The notes beneath the pieces were generated by a model, which was given only the letters and a program-made list of their open reading frames with translations, searched no databases and was not told the DNA's origin. The translations under genes were made by a program, and so were the position numbers. A stretch of 64,000 bases of DNA from Antarctobacter albus (GTDB taxonomy: Bacteria > Pseudomonadota > Alphaproteobacteria > Rhodobacterales > Rhodobacteraceae), in the NCBI RefSeq assembly GCF_900101505.1, contig NZ_FMZI01000001.1:248001-312000 (forward strand). The letters are read 5' to 3'. This document shows positions 44,274 through 53,381 of the stretch, piece after piece. Within the stretch, counting starts at the first letter, position 1. The number at the start of each line of letters is the position of its first letter.

Positions 44274-45338
44274 ATGTCCGGCCTTGTTCTCAAGGGCATC
44301 TCGAAAAGCTTCGGCGGCACCCGTGCCGTCGATCGCGTGAACCTGACCTTCGCCGAAGGGCAGTTGACGGCGCTGCTGGGCCCTTCGGGTTGTGGCAAGA
44401 CCACGCTTCTGCGGATGATCGCGGGGCTGGAGGCGCCGTCCTCTGGGTCGCTCTTGCTGGGCGGGCGCGACATTACCGGGCTGCCCGCGCACAAGCGCAA
44501 GTTTGGCATGGTTTTCCAGAGCTTCGCGCTCTTCCCGCACCTGACGGTGCGGGACAACGTGGCCTATTCGCTGCATATCTCCGGGGCGTCCAGGACCGAG
44601 GCCGCGGAAACGGCCAAGAGGCTGCTGGACCTCGTGCAACTGTCGGCCTTCGGCGACCGGCGCATCGGGGCCCTGTCCGGCGGGCAGCGCCAGCGGGTCG
44701 CCATCGCCCGTGCCCTGGCGCAGGAACCAGAGGTCTTTCTGCTGGACGAACCCATGTCCGCGCTCGACGCCAAGCTGCGCGAGGAAATGCAGGTGGAACT
44801 GCGCCTGCTGCAACAACGCCTTGGTATCACAACCGTCGTCGTCACCCATGATCAGCGCGAGGCGATGACGATGGCCGACAGCATCGTCGTCATGTCGAAC
44901 GGACGTGTCGAACAGGTGGGCAGCCCGCAGGACATCTATCATCACCCCGACAATGCCTTTGTCGCGGATTTCATCGGCAAGGCGAACTTCTTTGACGGTG
45001 TGACCGAACCCGGCGGCATCCGCGTCGGTCCCATGCATCTCTCCGCGAAGCCGAATTTTGTCCGCGGCTCTCCGGTGCGGGTGGCGATCCGGCCCGAACG
45101 GGCCTGCCTCGACGATGAGCCGGGGGAAAACCGGCTCTCCGCGAAGGTGACTTTCGTGCGCGATCTCGGCCCGGTCCGCGAATATCACCTGGATACACCC
45201 TTGGGGGCGATGGTGGTCGAAAACGCCCCGGGCGAAGTCCGGAAATCGCTGGTCATCGGGGACCGGACAGAGGTCCGTCTGCCGCCCGAGGCGCTGCACC
45301 TCTTTCCCGATCCGCAGGCCGCGGTGGCCGCCGAATGA
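44274..45338 (+). CDS. ABC ATPase, PotA-like
   Basis: 354 residues. Walker A GPSGCGKTTLLRM, Q-loop VFQSFALFP, signature LSGGQRQRVAIARAL, Walker B VFLLDEPMSALDAK and VTHDQREAMT are all present, with a C-terminal TOBE domain. It begins six bases after the binding-protein stop and overlaps the permease by four. Confidence 0.93.
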   Translation: MSGLVLKGISKSFGGTRAVDRVNLTFAEGQLTALLGPSGCGKTTLLRMIAGLEAPSSGSLLLGGRDITGLPAHKRKFGMVFQSFALFPHLTVRDNVAYSLHISGASRTEAAETAKRLLDLVQLSAFGDRRIGALSGGQRQRVAIARALAQEPEVFLLDEPMSALDAKLREEMQVELRLLQQRLGITTVVVTHDQREAMTMADSIVVMSNGRVEQVGSPQDIYHHPDNAFVADFIGKANFFDGVTEPGGIRVGPMHLSAKPNFVRGSPVRVAIRPERACLDDEPGENRLSAKVTFVRDLGPVREYHLDTPLGAMVVENAPGEVRKSLVIGDRTEVRLPPEALHLFPDPQAAVAAE

Positions 45339-46312
45339 CGGCGGTGGAGCGGATCGAGGCCGAGATGCCAGACCGCCCCGCGCGCGCGCGTCCGACGCCC
45401 CGCCGCATCCTGCCCTGGCTGCTGAGCGTCGTGATCGGGGTGCTTTGCGTCGTGCCCTTCCTGTTGGTCATCGCCATCAGTTTCGGCCGCAAGATCGAAG
45501 GCGCCGCCTGGCAGTGGGACTTCACCTTGGCGAACTATCAGCGGTTTTTCGTCGGCGCGCTCTGGCCGGACGAGGTGACGTTCCTCTACCTGCAACAGCT
45601 CGGTTTCAGCTTCTGGTACGCAGTGATCGCCTCTTTGCTGGCGGTACTGACGGCGCTGCCCTTCACGCTTTTGCTGACGCGGCTGTCGCGCCGGGCGCAG
45701 GCGGCCTGGCTGGTTTTCATCCTGTCGTCGCTGTCGCTGTCCGAGGTCTTCATCGTCATGGGCTGGGACATCCTGCTGTCGAACAACTCGGGCCTCCCGG
45801 CGCTGATCAAGTCCACCGGGCTGACGCAATGGCTCAAGGATGTTGGATGGTTCCAGACCCTGCGCGACTGGGGCCTGGCCAGCCCGCGCAACGTCAAGTT
45901 CAAGACCTCTCAATTCGCGACCATCCTGACGATGAGCTATCTCGTCTGGCCCTACGCGGTGATCCTGCTCTACCCGGCGCTCTCGCGCCTCGACCGGTCG
46001 CAAAGCGAGGCGGCACGGACGATGGGGGCCGGGGGCTGGACCGTGGCGCGCACGGTGATCCTGCCAGCCATTCGCTTGCCCCTGTTCGGATCGACCCTGC
46101 TGCTGTTTGTCTTCCTGCTGGGCACCTATGTCGCCGTGACGGTCTTTGCCGCGCCCGCGCAACACACGACGGCGGTGGCGATCTACAGCAACATCCGGGG
46201 CGCCAACCTGAACGCGCCCTTTGGGGCGACGCAGGCGGTGATCCTGCTGCTCGCGGCGGGGCTCTGCCTGACCCTTGGGCACCGGTTGAACAGATGGGCG
46301 GAGGCGCGGTGA
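45335..46312 (+). CDS. ABC permease, PotB-like
   Basis: 325 residues. The EAA loop is QSEAARTMGAGGWTVARTVI. An N-terminal cytoplasmic tail of about 25 residues (MTAVERIEAEMPDRPARARP) is longer than usual. Confidence 0.88.
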   Translation: MTAVERIEAEMPDRPARARPTPRRILPWLLSVVIGVLCVVPFLLVIAISFGRKIEGAAWQWDFTLANYQRFFVGALWPDEVTFLYLQQLGFSFWYAVIASLLAVLTALPFTLLLTRLSRRAQAAWLVFILSSLSLSEVFIVMGWDILLSNNSGLPALIKSTGLTQWLKDVGWFQTLRDWGLASPRNVKFKTSQFATILTMSYLVWPYAVILLYPALSRLDRSQSEAARTMGAGGWTVARTVILPAIRLPLFGSTLLLFVFLLGTYVAVTVFAAPAQHTTAVAIYSNIRGANLNAPFGATQAVILLLAAGLCLTLGHRLNRWAEAR

Positions 46313-47109
46313 TGCGGGTTCTCGGTCCCCTCTACATGGCGTTCTGCGTGGTCCTTCTGGCGCTGCCCATCGCCGTGGTCTGCGGCGCGGCCCTGAACGG
46401 CGGGCGCAGCATGTTCTTTCCCCCGCGCGACCCGACGCTGGCGCGCTTTGGCGAGTTTTTCGTCTCCGAGCCTGTCTGGACGCAGGCACTGGTGAATTCG
46501 GTGATCGTCGCCGTCGGAGCGGCGTTGCTGGCGGTGCTTCTGGCCTGGCCGGTGGCCTACCTGCTGTGGTCCACGGGGTCGAAACTGTCGCGCACACTGG
46601 CGGCGCTGGGGTCCATGCCCTTTGCGGTGCCGCCCATCGTCTTTGGCGTGGGGCTGGGGTTCTTCTGGGGCTTTCTGGGCGGGCTGGGCGCGATCTGGGC
46701 CGGCATCTTCAGCCACGCGGTCCTGCTGATGGCGCTGCCGCTGGTCACGATCTCGATCGGGCTGCAAGGCATCGACCGGTCGCATCTCGACGCCGCCGCC
46801 ACGATGGGGGCCACCGAGGCCGTGACCTTCCGCACCGTGATCCTGCCGCAGACGATCCCCTATACGATCTCGGGCTTTTTCTTCGTGCTCGTGCTGTCCT
46901 TCAACGAGTTCATCGTGATGTTCTTCGTCTCGGCCTCGGGCTTTGCCACCGTGACGCTGCAGATCTTCAACTCGCTGAGGAACGGCTACACGCCGACGAT
47001 GGCCGTGGCCGCGATCACCTTTATCGGTGTTTCTGTCCTTGTCTTTTCCGCCGTCGCCCGCTGGGGCGACCTGCCGCGCCTGATGGGCGCGGATCAATCC
47101 CGCAACTGA
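46312..47109 (+). CDS. ABC permease, PotC-like
   Basis: 265 residues. The EAA loop is LDAAATMGATEAVTFRTVIL. Start at 46312 overlaps the stop of the upstream permease by one base. Confidence 0.88.
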   Translation: MRVLGPLYMAFCVVLLALPIAVVCGAALNGGRSMFFPPRDPTLARFGEFFVSEPVWTQALVNSVIVAVGAALLAVLLAWPVAYLLWSTGSKLSRTLAALGSMPFAVPPIVFGVGLGFFWGFLGGLGAIWAGIFSHAVLLMALPLVTISIGLQGIDRSHLDAAATMGATEAVTFRTVILPQTIPYTISGFFFVLVLSFNEFIVMFFVSASGFATVTLQIFNSLRNGYTPTMAVAAITFIGVSVLVFSAVARWGDLPRLMGADQSRN

Positions 47110-47120
47110 AGGAGAGCGTC

Positions 47121-47735
47121 ATGGCCCGTCAGCCCACCATCGTCGGAAACCCGGTTCTTCTGGTCATCGATATCCAGAAGAGCGCCTTCATGGACGGAGA
47201 TCCCGGTATCCCGATCATGCCGGGCTATTCCGACAACATGCGACGTGCGCGCAGCGTCGTGGACGCAGCCCATGACGCGGGCATCCCGGTTGTCTTCGTG
47301 CAGGAAATCCACCGCCGCGACATGGTGGATTACGGCCGCGAACTGGACGGGTCCGAGGGCATCCACTGCATGGAGGGGGAACCGGGCACGCCGGTCGCCT
47401 TCGAGGAGTTGGGCCGCCTGCCGGGCGACTACTACGTCCCCAAGCGGCGGTATTCCTGTTTTTACGGCACGGAAATGGAAATCCTGCTGAAGGGCCTGAA
47501 GGCGCAGACGCTGATCCTTGTCGGCGGCATGACGGATGTCTGTGTCCACTACAGTTTCGTCGATGGGCACCAGGGGGATTACCATTGCCGCGTGGTGGCG
47601 GATTGCGTGGGCGGCACCTCGTCCGAGGCGCACCAGGCCGCGCTGAACGCGATGGAATACCTGCAGGAAGGCGCGGTCCTGAGCGCCGAGGACATCATCA
47701 CGGCGATGAGTGAACAGAGGATGGCAGCGGAATGA
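47121..47735 (+). CDS. Isochorismatase-family hydrolase
   Basis: 204 residues; ATG follows AAGGAGAG. The catalytic triad of the superfamily is intact: D17 (VIDIQ), K108 (PKRRYS) and nucleophile C141 (TDVCVH). Members cut amides and ureides such as N-carbamoylsarcosine, ureidoacrylate, biuret and nicotinamide. Being in the transporter operon implies it acts on the imported compound or its oxidation product. Confidence 0.87.
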   Translation: MARQPTIVGNPVLLVIDIQKSAFMDGDPGIPIMPGYSDNMRRARSVVDAAHDAGIPVVFVQEIHRRDMVDYGRELDGSEGIHCMEGEPGTPVAFEELGRLPGDYYVPKRRYSCFYGTEMEILLKGLKAQTLILVGGMTDVCVHYSFVDGHQGDYHCRVVADCVGGTSSEAHQAALNAMEYLQEGAVLSAEDIITAMSEQRMAAE

Positions 47736-48484
47736 TCACGACTGAGACCCTCCAGGGCCATTGGCACAGGGCCTGGCTCAAGTCGCAGGCCTTTTGCGAC
47801 ACGGAAACAACGGTGCACTGGATGCAGTGTGGACCACTTTACGTCGATGTCCGCATCCCGCCGAACCGGCCCGACATCCGCGGCGCCACGGCGCTGGCGG
47901 ACCTTCCGGACGCGGCGCTGCTGTCGCTCTTGCGGGCCGAGGGGTTCGCGGGCGTGGTCGAGCTGAACGCGGATGTCTGCACCTGGCAGCGGCTGATCAA
48001 CTGGCATGGCCGTCCTGAACAGGAAGACAGCGGCCAGCTTGAATTCCGCGGCTCGGATCAACTGATGGAAACCGGGGTGCTGGGCGATTACGCGGAACTC
48101 TGGAACCGGCGCAGCGACCATCCCGCCAGCGCGGTGCACATGAAGGCGGGCACGGCGGACGCCTACCTGGTCACCGTCGGAACGCGGTTCGTCTTTGGTG
48201 TCGGGCTGCCGGAGGCGGAAAACTCGCGCAACATGATCGCCGCGCTGGAGGCGGGACAGCGGACCTGGGCCATGCAGCAGCAATTCGGGCAGGGATTTGC
48301 CTTTGGCTGCTGGGACGGGGCGCACGGGATCACGGAGCTGTCCACAAATCCCCTGACCGAGGGGCTGCCTGTGCTGAGCTGCACCGGAGATGGAGAATTG
48401 ATCTGGCACGCGGTGGATTTCTTCGGCCAGTCGCGGGACGTGCCGCTGACGCGCCCGATGGAGATGCTCAACGACGTGGCCTGA
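47732..48484 (+). CDS. Conserved hypothetical protein of an ABC/hydrolase operon
   Basis: 250 residues, ATGA-coupled to the hydrolase. It is soluble, with a conserved-looking QCGPLYVDVRIPPNRPDIRG, FAGVVELNADVCTWQRLINW and QEDSGQLEFRGSDQLMETGV. I do not recognise the family. The coupling implies a function with the hydrolase or transporter. Confidence 0.6.
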   Translation: MITTETLQGHWHRAWLKSQAFCDTETTVHWMQCGPLYVDVRIPPNRPDIRGATALADLPDAALLSLLRAEGFAGVVELNADVCTWQRLINWHGRPEQEDSGQLEFRGSDQLMETGVLGDYAELWNRRSDHPASAVHMKAGTADAYLVTVGTRFVFGVGLPEAENSRNMIAALEAGQRTWAMQQQFGQGFAFGCWDGAHGITELSTNPLTEGLPVLSCTGDGELIWHAVDFFGQSRDVPLTRPMEMLNDVA

Positions 48485-48493
48485 GGGGGCGGT

Positions 48494-49276
48494 TCAGGCG
48501 TCCCAGAGCGCGAGGTAGTGATCGACGATCCGGTGACAGCGGCCGCGCCCGAAGGCCGGGTCGTGACCGCCCAGGACCCGGTTGACCGGCAGCGCGCGGA
48601 TGCGGCGCAGGGTTTCGGCATAGGCGGCAATGTCCATGCCCGGCCCCTCGTAGATCAGCGGTCCGTCGTAAATTGCGTCGGCCCCGAAAAGCGTGCCGCT
48701 CTCTCCATGCCAGAGGCCGACCTGGCCGGGCGAGTGTCCGGGAAGGTGCAGGACCTCGGCCTGCCAGTCGCCAAGATCCACCACCGCACCGTCCTCGACC
48801 GTCCCGGTCGCCGGGGCCGGATGCAGCCTGTAGGCGTCCAGATCGTACCCCGCGTGCGGCAGTGCATCCACCAGGTGTGGCCAAAGCGGCGGATAGCCTG
48901 CATCGGCAAAGAGCTTGGCGAGCCGGTCCGGAATGCCGGAGGTGTCGAGGCTGTAGGCTTCGGGCGCGGCCAGTTCGTCGGCCTCCAGCGGGTGCACGAG
49001 CCGCGTCTCGAACTCATGCGCGGCGCCGATGTGATCGACATGTGTGTGCGTGGTGAACAGGATCAGGGGCCTTTCAGGATTGGGGCGCAATGCGTCGATC
49101 ACGGGCCGCAGTGGCGCCACGCCCATGCCGCTGTCGACAACCATGTCGGCCTCTGACCCAAGCACGAGGAAGATGTTGGCGGAAAAGATCGGATGCACAT
49201 GCGGTTCGCTCAGAACCCAGGTGCGATCGTCGATCTGCTTTGTGCCGTACCACGGCGAGGCAACGGGATAGCTCAT
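48494..49276 (-). CDS. Metallo-beta-lactamase-fold hydrolase
   Basis: 260 residues. The zinc motif H77-x-H79-x-D81-H82 is in FTTHTHVDHIGAAHEFE; VLHLPGHSPGQVGLWH and GGHDPAFG supply the other ligands. The substrate may be a thioester, lactone or phosphodiester. It is convergent with the ABC operon by 10 bases. Confidence 0.85.
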   Translation of the reverse strand: MSYPVASPWYGTKQIDDRTWVLSEPHVHPIFSANIFLVLGSEADMVVDSGMGVAPLRPVIDALRPNPERPLILFTTHTHVDHIGAAHEFETRLVHPLEADELAAPEAYSLDTSGIPDRLAKLFADAGYPPLWPHLVDALPHAGYDLDAYRLHPAPATGTVEDGAVVDLGDWQAEVLHLPGHSPGQVGLWHGESGTLFGADAIYDGPLIYEGPGMDIAAYAETLRRIRALPVNRVLGGHDPAFGRGRCHRIVDHYLALWDA

Positions 49277-49442
49277 GCCCGCAGCCTTGCCCGCGGGGAC
49301 GCGTTGCGCAACAAGCCTGCCGATTTTTCGACCAGAGACCCGGAAAATCGCGTATACTTTCAGCTAAACCATTTTGAACCGCCCTGATTTGAAGCACCCG
49401 AGGTGACAGAAATTCCATGCGCAAGATGCTGATCCATGCAGG

Positions 49443-49550
49443 GCGTCTAGGGTTCCGCCTCACTCTCTCCCTTGAGGGTCTGGTCCAAGAGACGCCACCG
49501 GCCGGGCAAATTCCCGGCGGGACACGGCGGGGCAAAAACCCGGGAGAACA
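49443..49550 (+). ncRNA. Guanidine-I riboswitch (ykkC)
   Basis: Three ykkC hallmarks occur in order: CTAGGGTTCCG (49447-49457), CTGGTCCAAGAG, and ACACGG followed by GGGGCAAAAACCCGGGAGA. P1 is perfect, GCGTCT (49443-49448) with AGACGC (49490-49495). The aptamer's GGGAGAAC can pair with GTTCTCTC at about 49570, a possible expression platform, though no T-tract follows. It lies about 90 bases upstream of the guanidine-type ABC operon. Confidence 0.92.
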
Positions 49551-49641
49551 CTGCGCATTGGGGGCTACCGTTCTCTCGAGTTCCGCCTCGGTCCCCCGAT
49601 TTGCGAACCTTTTGGCGGAACGCTGCACGAGGGGATTACCC

Positions 49642-50697
49642 ATGTTTGCAAGACGCCATTTCATGGCCGCCACCGCGGCGCTGGCCATGCTGGCCGGCGC
49701 ACCCGCGCTGGCGCAGGAGAAAACCGATTTCCGCGTGGCTTGGTCGATCTACGTCGGCTGGATGCCCTGGGGCTACCTGGACGAGTCCGGGATCATGGAC
49801 AAATGGGCCGAGAAATACGGCATCACCGTCGATATCGTGCAGATCAACGATTACGTCGAGTCCATCAACCAGTACACGGCGGGTGCCTTTGACGGCGTTT
49901 CGGCCACCAACATGGACACGCTGTCGATCCCGGCGGGCGGCGGCGTGGACACCACGGCGCTGATCGTCGGCGATTTCTCGAACGGCAATGACGCGGTGAT
50001 CGTCAAGGACGGCGGCCTGGCCGACCTTGCTGGCAAGCCTGTCAACCTGGTGGAACTGTCGGTCTCGCATTACCTGCTGGCCCGCGCTTTGGACAGCGTC
50101 GACCTGGCAGAGCGTGACCTGGGCGGGGTCATCAACACCTCGGACGCGGACATGATCGCGGCCTTCACCACCTCGGACGTGCAGGCGGTGGTGACATGGA
50201 ACCCGCTGGTTTCGACCATCCTGGAGGAACCGAACGCGACCAAGGTGTTCGACAGTTCCGACATCCCCGGCGAGATCATCGACCTGATGGTGGTCAACAC
50301 GGACACGCTGGCGGCCAATCCCGATTTCGGCAAGGCGCTGGTGGGCGCCTGGTACGAGGTGCTGGGCCTGATGGCAGCGGGTGACGAAGAGGTGCTGACC
50401 GCGATGGCCGAGGCCTCGGGCACCGATCTTGCGGGCTACAAGGCGCAACTGGAGTCGACCGAGATGTTCTATGACCCGGCGGCGGCGGTCACCTTCACCA
50501 AGGGGGCCGAGTTGCCGACGACGATGGTCAACGTGGCAGAGTTCCTGTTCGACAAGGGCATCCTGGGCGAGGGCGCGCCAAGCCCGGATTTCGTCGGTGT
50601 TGAATATCCCGACGGCACGACCACCGGTGACCCGAACAACGTGAAGTTCCGTTTCGACACCACCTACATGCAGATGGCGGCGGACGGGGCTCTCTGA
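49642..50697 (+). CDS. ABC substrate-binding protein, nitrate/taurine type; likely guanidine
   Basis: 351 residues with a Sec signal peptide (MFARRHFMAATAALAMLAGA, cleaved after ALAQ). FRVAWSIYVGWMPWGYLDE, then IVQINDYVESINQYTAG, match the SsuA/TauA/NrtA-type family as in cyanobacterial guanidine transporters (sll1080-like). The gene is directly under the ykkC riboswitch, and a ureohydrolase is downstream. Guanidinium or a related cation is the expected ligand. Confidence 0.85.
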   Translation: MFARRHFMAATAALAMLAGAPALAQEKTDFRVAWSIYVGWMPWGYLDESGIMDKWAEKYGITVDIVQINDYVESINQYTAGAFDGVSATNMDTLSIPAGGGVDTTALIVGDFSNGNDAVIVKDGGLADLAGKPVNLVELSVSHYLLARALDSVDLAERDLGGVINTSDADMIAAFTTSDVQAVVTWNPLVSTILEEPNATKVFDSSDIPGEIIDLMVVNTDTLAANPDFGKALVGAWYEVLGLMAAGDEEVLTAMAEASGTDLAGYKAQLESTEMFYDPAAAVTFTKGAELPTTMVNVAEFLFDKGILGEGAPSPDFVGVEYPDGTTTGDPNNVKFRFDTTYMQMAADGAL

Positions 50698-50704
50698 GCG
50701 ACCC

Positions 50705-50765
50705 CCGGCCCGGTCAAGGCACCGGGCCGGGTCCATTCCACCCCGTCCCGGGCCTGACCCGGGAC
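50705..50765 (+). terminator. Two tandem intercistronic hairpins
   Basis: CCGGCCCGGT / ACCGGGCCGG (10 bp, six-base loop, 50705-50730), then GTCCCGGG / CCCGGGAC (8 bp, five-base loop, 50745-50765). They separate the binding protein from the permease and should raise the binding-protein transcript level. Confidence 0.65.
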
Positions 50766-50787
50766 CTCTGCCTGTCGAGGACACCCC

Positions 50788-51600
50788 ATGCGCTGGATCA
50801 ATCGAAGACCGGGCCCGGTTCTGGCCACGGTGCTGGCCGCCTTGCCGTTTCTCGCGGTGCTGGGCATCTACATGATCGGATCGGAAATGCGGCTTGCGGT
50901 GAACCCGTCGGACAAGCTCTTGCCCGCACCCACCACGATCCTGTCGACGGCTGAACGCCTTTTGACCGAACCGGACCGGCGGTCGGGAGAGATCCTGTTC
51001 TGGCTGGACACCTGGGCAAGCCTCAGGCGGCTGTTAATCGGGGTGTTGATCGCGTCCTCGCTGGCGCTGGTCATGGGGATTCTGATCGGGATGCTGCCCT
51101 ACATGCGGGCGCCTTTCGCGCCTTTCGTGGCCGTGTTCTCGATGGTGCCGCCGCTGGCGGTGCTGCCGATCCTCTTCATCATGCTGGGGCTGGGCGAGGT
51201 CTCCAAGGTGGCGCTGATCGTCATCGGCATCGCGCCTTTCCTGATCCGCGACATGAGCCAGCGGGTGATCGACCTGCCACGCGAACAGTTCATCAAGGCG
51301 CAGACGCTGGGGGCCTCCTCGATGGCGATCGGGCTGAACGTGATCCTGCCTCAGGTCCTGCCGCGCCTGATCGGGGCGGTGCGGCTGTCGCTGGGACCGG
51401 CCTGGCTGTTCCTGATCGCCGCCGAGGCCATCGCCGCCGACCAGGGGCTGGGCTACCGCATCTTCCTTGTCCGGCGCTACCTCGCGATGGACGTGATCCT
51501 GACCTACGTCGTCTGGATCACGCTCCTCGCCTACCTGCTGGATTTCGCGCTGCGCCAGATCTCGAAACGGGCCTTCCCCTGGGATGGAGAGTCGCTATGA
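50788..51600 (+). CDS. ABC permease, TauC/NrtB-type; likely guanidine
   Basis: 270 residues with about six hydrophobic segments. The ATPase-contact loop is REQFIKAQTLGASSMAIGLN. The start overlaps nothing upstream; it follows two hairpins. Part of the guanidine transporter. Confidence 0.85.
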   Translation: MRWINRRPGPVLATVLAALPFLAVLGIYMIGSEMRLAVNPSDKLLPAPTTILSTAERLLTEPDRRSGEILFWLDTWASLRRLLIGVLIASSLALVMGILIGMLPYMRAPFAPFVAVFSMVPPLAVLPILFIMLGLGEVSKVALIVIGIAPFLIRDMSQRVIDLPREQFIKAQTLGASSMAIGLNVILPQVLPRLIGAVRLSLGPAWLFLIAAEAIAADQGLGYRIFLVRRYLAMDVILTYVVWITLLAYLLDFALRQISKRAFPWDGESL

Positions 51601-52367
51601 GCTATGTCGAAGTCAAAGGCGTGGCCAAGGCCTATGGCAAGCGCACCATCATCGAGAACATCAACGTCTCGGTCGCCAAGGGTCAGTTCATTTCCATCGT
51701 TGGCGCCTCTGGCTGTGGCAAGTCCACCTTCCTGCGGCTGCTGCTGGCGCAGGAACTGCCCACGCATGGCGAGATCCACATCGACGGCGCGCCGATGGCG
51801 CAGGAGCCGGGGCGCGACCACGGCATCGTCTTTCAGCGCTATTCGGTCTTTCCGCACATGACGGTGATCGACAACCTGGTGGCCGCCATTGCCTTCGACA
51901 CGAATTTCTGGGGGCGGCTGTCGCGTGCGCGGCGCACCGAGGAACGCACCAAGGCGCGCAAGACGCTGGACCGGATCGGGCTTGGCCATGTGGCCGGTCA
52001 GTACCCGGCGGACCTGTCGGGCGGCATGTTGCAACGGTTGGCCATTGCCCAGGCGCTGGCCAGCGACCCCAAGATCCTGCTGCTGGACGAACCCTTTGGT
52101 GCGCTGGACCCGGGGACAAAGATCGTCATGCACGATTTCCTGCAGGAGCTGCGGGATGAGACCGGCATGACCGTCTTCATGATCACCCATGACCTCGAAG
52201 AGGCGTTCAAGCTGGGGGATCGCGTCTGGGCCTTCGACAAGCCGGTCTGGGACGAGGAGGACCCGGAAAAGAACGCCGCAACCATCACATATGACTTCGA
52301 TGCCCGCGACGATGGCATCCCCTTCCAGACCCTGCGGGAGCGCACCAATGTGTTGCAGGCACGCTAG
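51597..52367 (+). CDS. ABC ATPase, TauB/NrtD-type; likely guanidine
   Basis: 256 residues. Walker A GASGCGKSTFLRL, Q-loop VFQRYSVFP, Walker B ILLLDEPFGALDPGT and H-loop ITHDLEEAF are present; the signature reads LSGGMLQRLAIAQALASD. The ATG overlaps the permease stop by four bases. Confidence 0.9.
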   Translation: MSYVEVKGVAKAYGKRTIIENINVSVAKGQFISIVGASGCGKSTFLRLLLAQELPTHGEIHIDGAPMAQEPGRDHGIVFQRYSVFPHMTVIDNLVAAIAFDTNFWGRLSRARRTEERTKARKTLDRIGLGHVAGQYPADLSGGMLQRLAIAQALASDPKILLLDEPFGALDPGTKIVMHDFLQELRDETGMTVFMITHDLEEAFKLGDRVWAFDKPVWDEEDPEKNAATITYDFDARDDGIPFQTLRERTNVLQAR

Positions 52368-52394
52368 GGCCGGGGCAGGGCAGGTATTCCCCAC

Positions 52395-52430
52395 TGGGCC
52401 GGAGGTGCAAAGGCGCCTATGACGGCCGCA
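52395..52430 (+). promoter_or_regulatory. Nested hairpin ahead of the RNA ligase gene
   Basis: GGCCG and CGGCC enclose a second stem AGGTGC / GCGCCT with loop AAAG. It lies about 130 bases before the RNA ligase start, in the 192-base gap after the ATPase. No known RNA family is recognised. Confidence 0.4.
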
Positions 52431-52559
52431 AGGAGTATTCGCCATGTAGTGGACAGCCACATACGAACCAACGCGATGCCGCCCGCCGGGGTGGTCATCG
52501 GTTCGATGTGGGCAGCGGCGCGGGGGCATCCCCCTTGTGCCCGGACAGGACATGGACAA

Positions 52560-53381
52560 ATGGAAATTCTGAAATACCCGCGGACGCGGCATCTTGAAGG
52601 CTCGCGCCTTCAGGTGGGCGATCTGGCGGATGACAAACCTCTCAAGGAACTGGCGGGCGAAAGCCTTGTCGTCGAAGAGAAACTCGATGGCGCGAATTGC
52701 GCCGTCTCCTTCGACGCCTCGGGCAACCTGCTGCTGCAAAGCCGTGGTCACTACCTGACCGGCGGCGGGCGGGAACGGCACTTCGGCCTCTTCAAGACAT
52801 GGGCCAGCGTGCTGGCGCCGCGCCTGCACGCGCGGCTGGATTGCCGTTTCGTCATGTATGGCGAATGGATGTTGGCCAAGCACACGCAGTTCTACGACGC
52901 GCTGCCGCATTACTTCATGGAGTTCGACGTCTTCGACCGCGAGGCCGGGGTCTTCCTCTCCACCGAGGAACGGCGGAACCTGCTGAGCGGCCTGCCGATC
53001 ATGCCGGTGCCGGTCTTGCATGTGGGCGAACTGCGCAGCGTCAAGCAGGTCGAGGGCTTCATCAAGCCGTCCCTCTACCGCACGCCCGGTTGGGAAGAGG
53101 CGCTGGAACGCGCCGCTCTGGCCTCGGGCTCGCGGCTGGAGATGGTCGGGAAGCAGACCGAGAAGAGCGATCTGGCCGAAGGGCTTTATGTGAAGCTGGA
53201 GCGCGAGGGCGTGGTGGCCGAGCGGTACAAATACGTGCGTGCGGGCTTCAAGCAGGCGATCGAGGCATCCGAAGGCCATTGGCACGACCGGCCGATCCTA
53301 GAAAACGGGCTGGCCGAGGGGGTCGACATCTTTGCCGCGTGCCTTGGCCTGCCGGGCGCCTATGACGGGGAGGGGCTGTGA
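52560..53381 (+). CDS. ATP-dependent RNA ligase
   Basis: 273 residues. The nucleotidyl motif I is K41-LDG in VVEEKLDGANCAVSF; motif III is MYGEWML; motif IV LYVKLE; motif V VVAERYKYVR. The family joins 3'-OH and 5'-phosphate ends in RNA through a lysyl-AMP intermediate. The ATG at 52560 follows GGACAGGACATGG weakly; an earlier in-frame ATG at 52419 is unlikely. It overlaps the HD-Pnk gene by four bases, so healing and sealing enzymes are coupled. Confidence 0.9.
   Translation: MEILKYPRTRHLEGSRLQVGDLADDKPLKELAGESLVVEEKLDGANCAVSFDASGNLLLQSRGHYLTGGGRERHFGLFKTWASVLAPRLHARLDCRFVMYGEWMLAKHTQFYDALPHYFMEFDVFDREAGVFLSTEERRNLLSGLPIMPVPVLHVGELRSVKQVEGFIKPSLYRTPGWEEALERAALASGSRLEMVGKQTEKSDLAEGLYVKLEREGVVAERYKYVRAGFKQAIEASEGHWHDRPILENGLAEGVDIFAACLGLPGAYDGEGL

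Noticed and set aside
42906-45299. Long minus-strand open frame of 797 codons
   Set aside because: It covers clear PotD and PotA genes on the other strand, has no recognisable domain and reads as Arg/His/Gly-rich antisense of GC-rich codons.
52419-52559. Longer N-terminus of the RNA ligase
   Set aside because: Sequence is unlike ligase and passes through the structured leader; ATG at 52560 gives the normal MEILKYPRT-like start.
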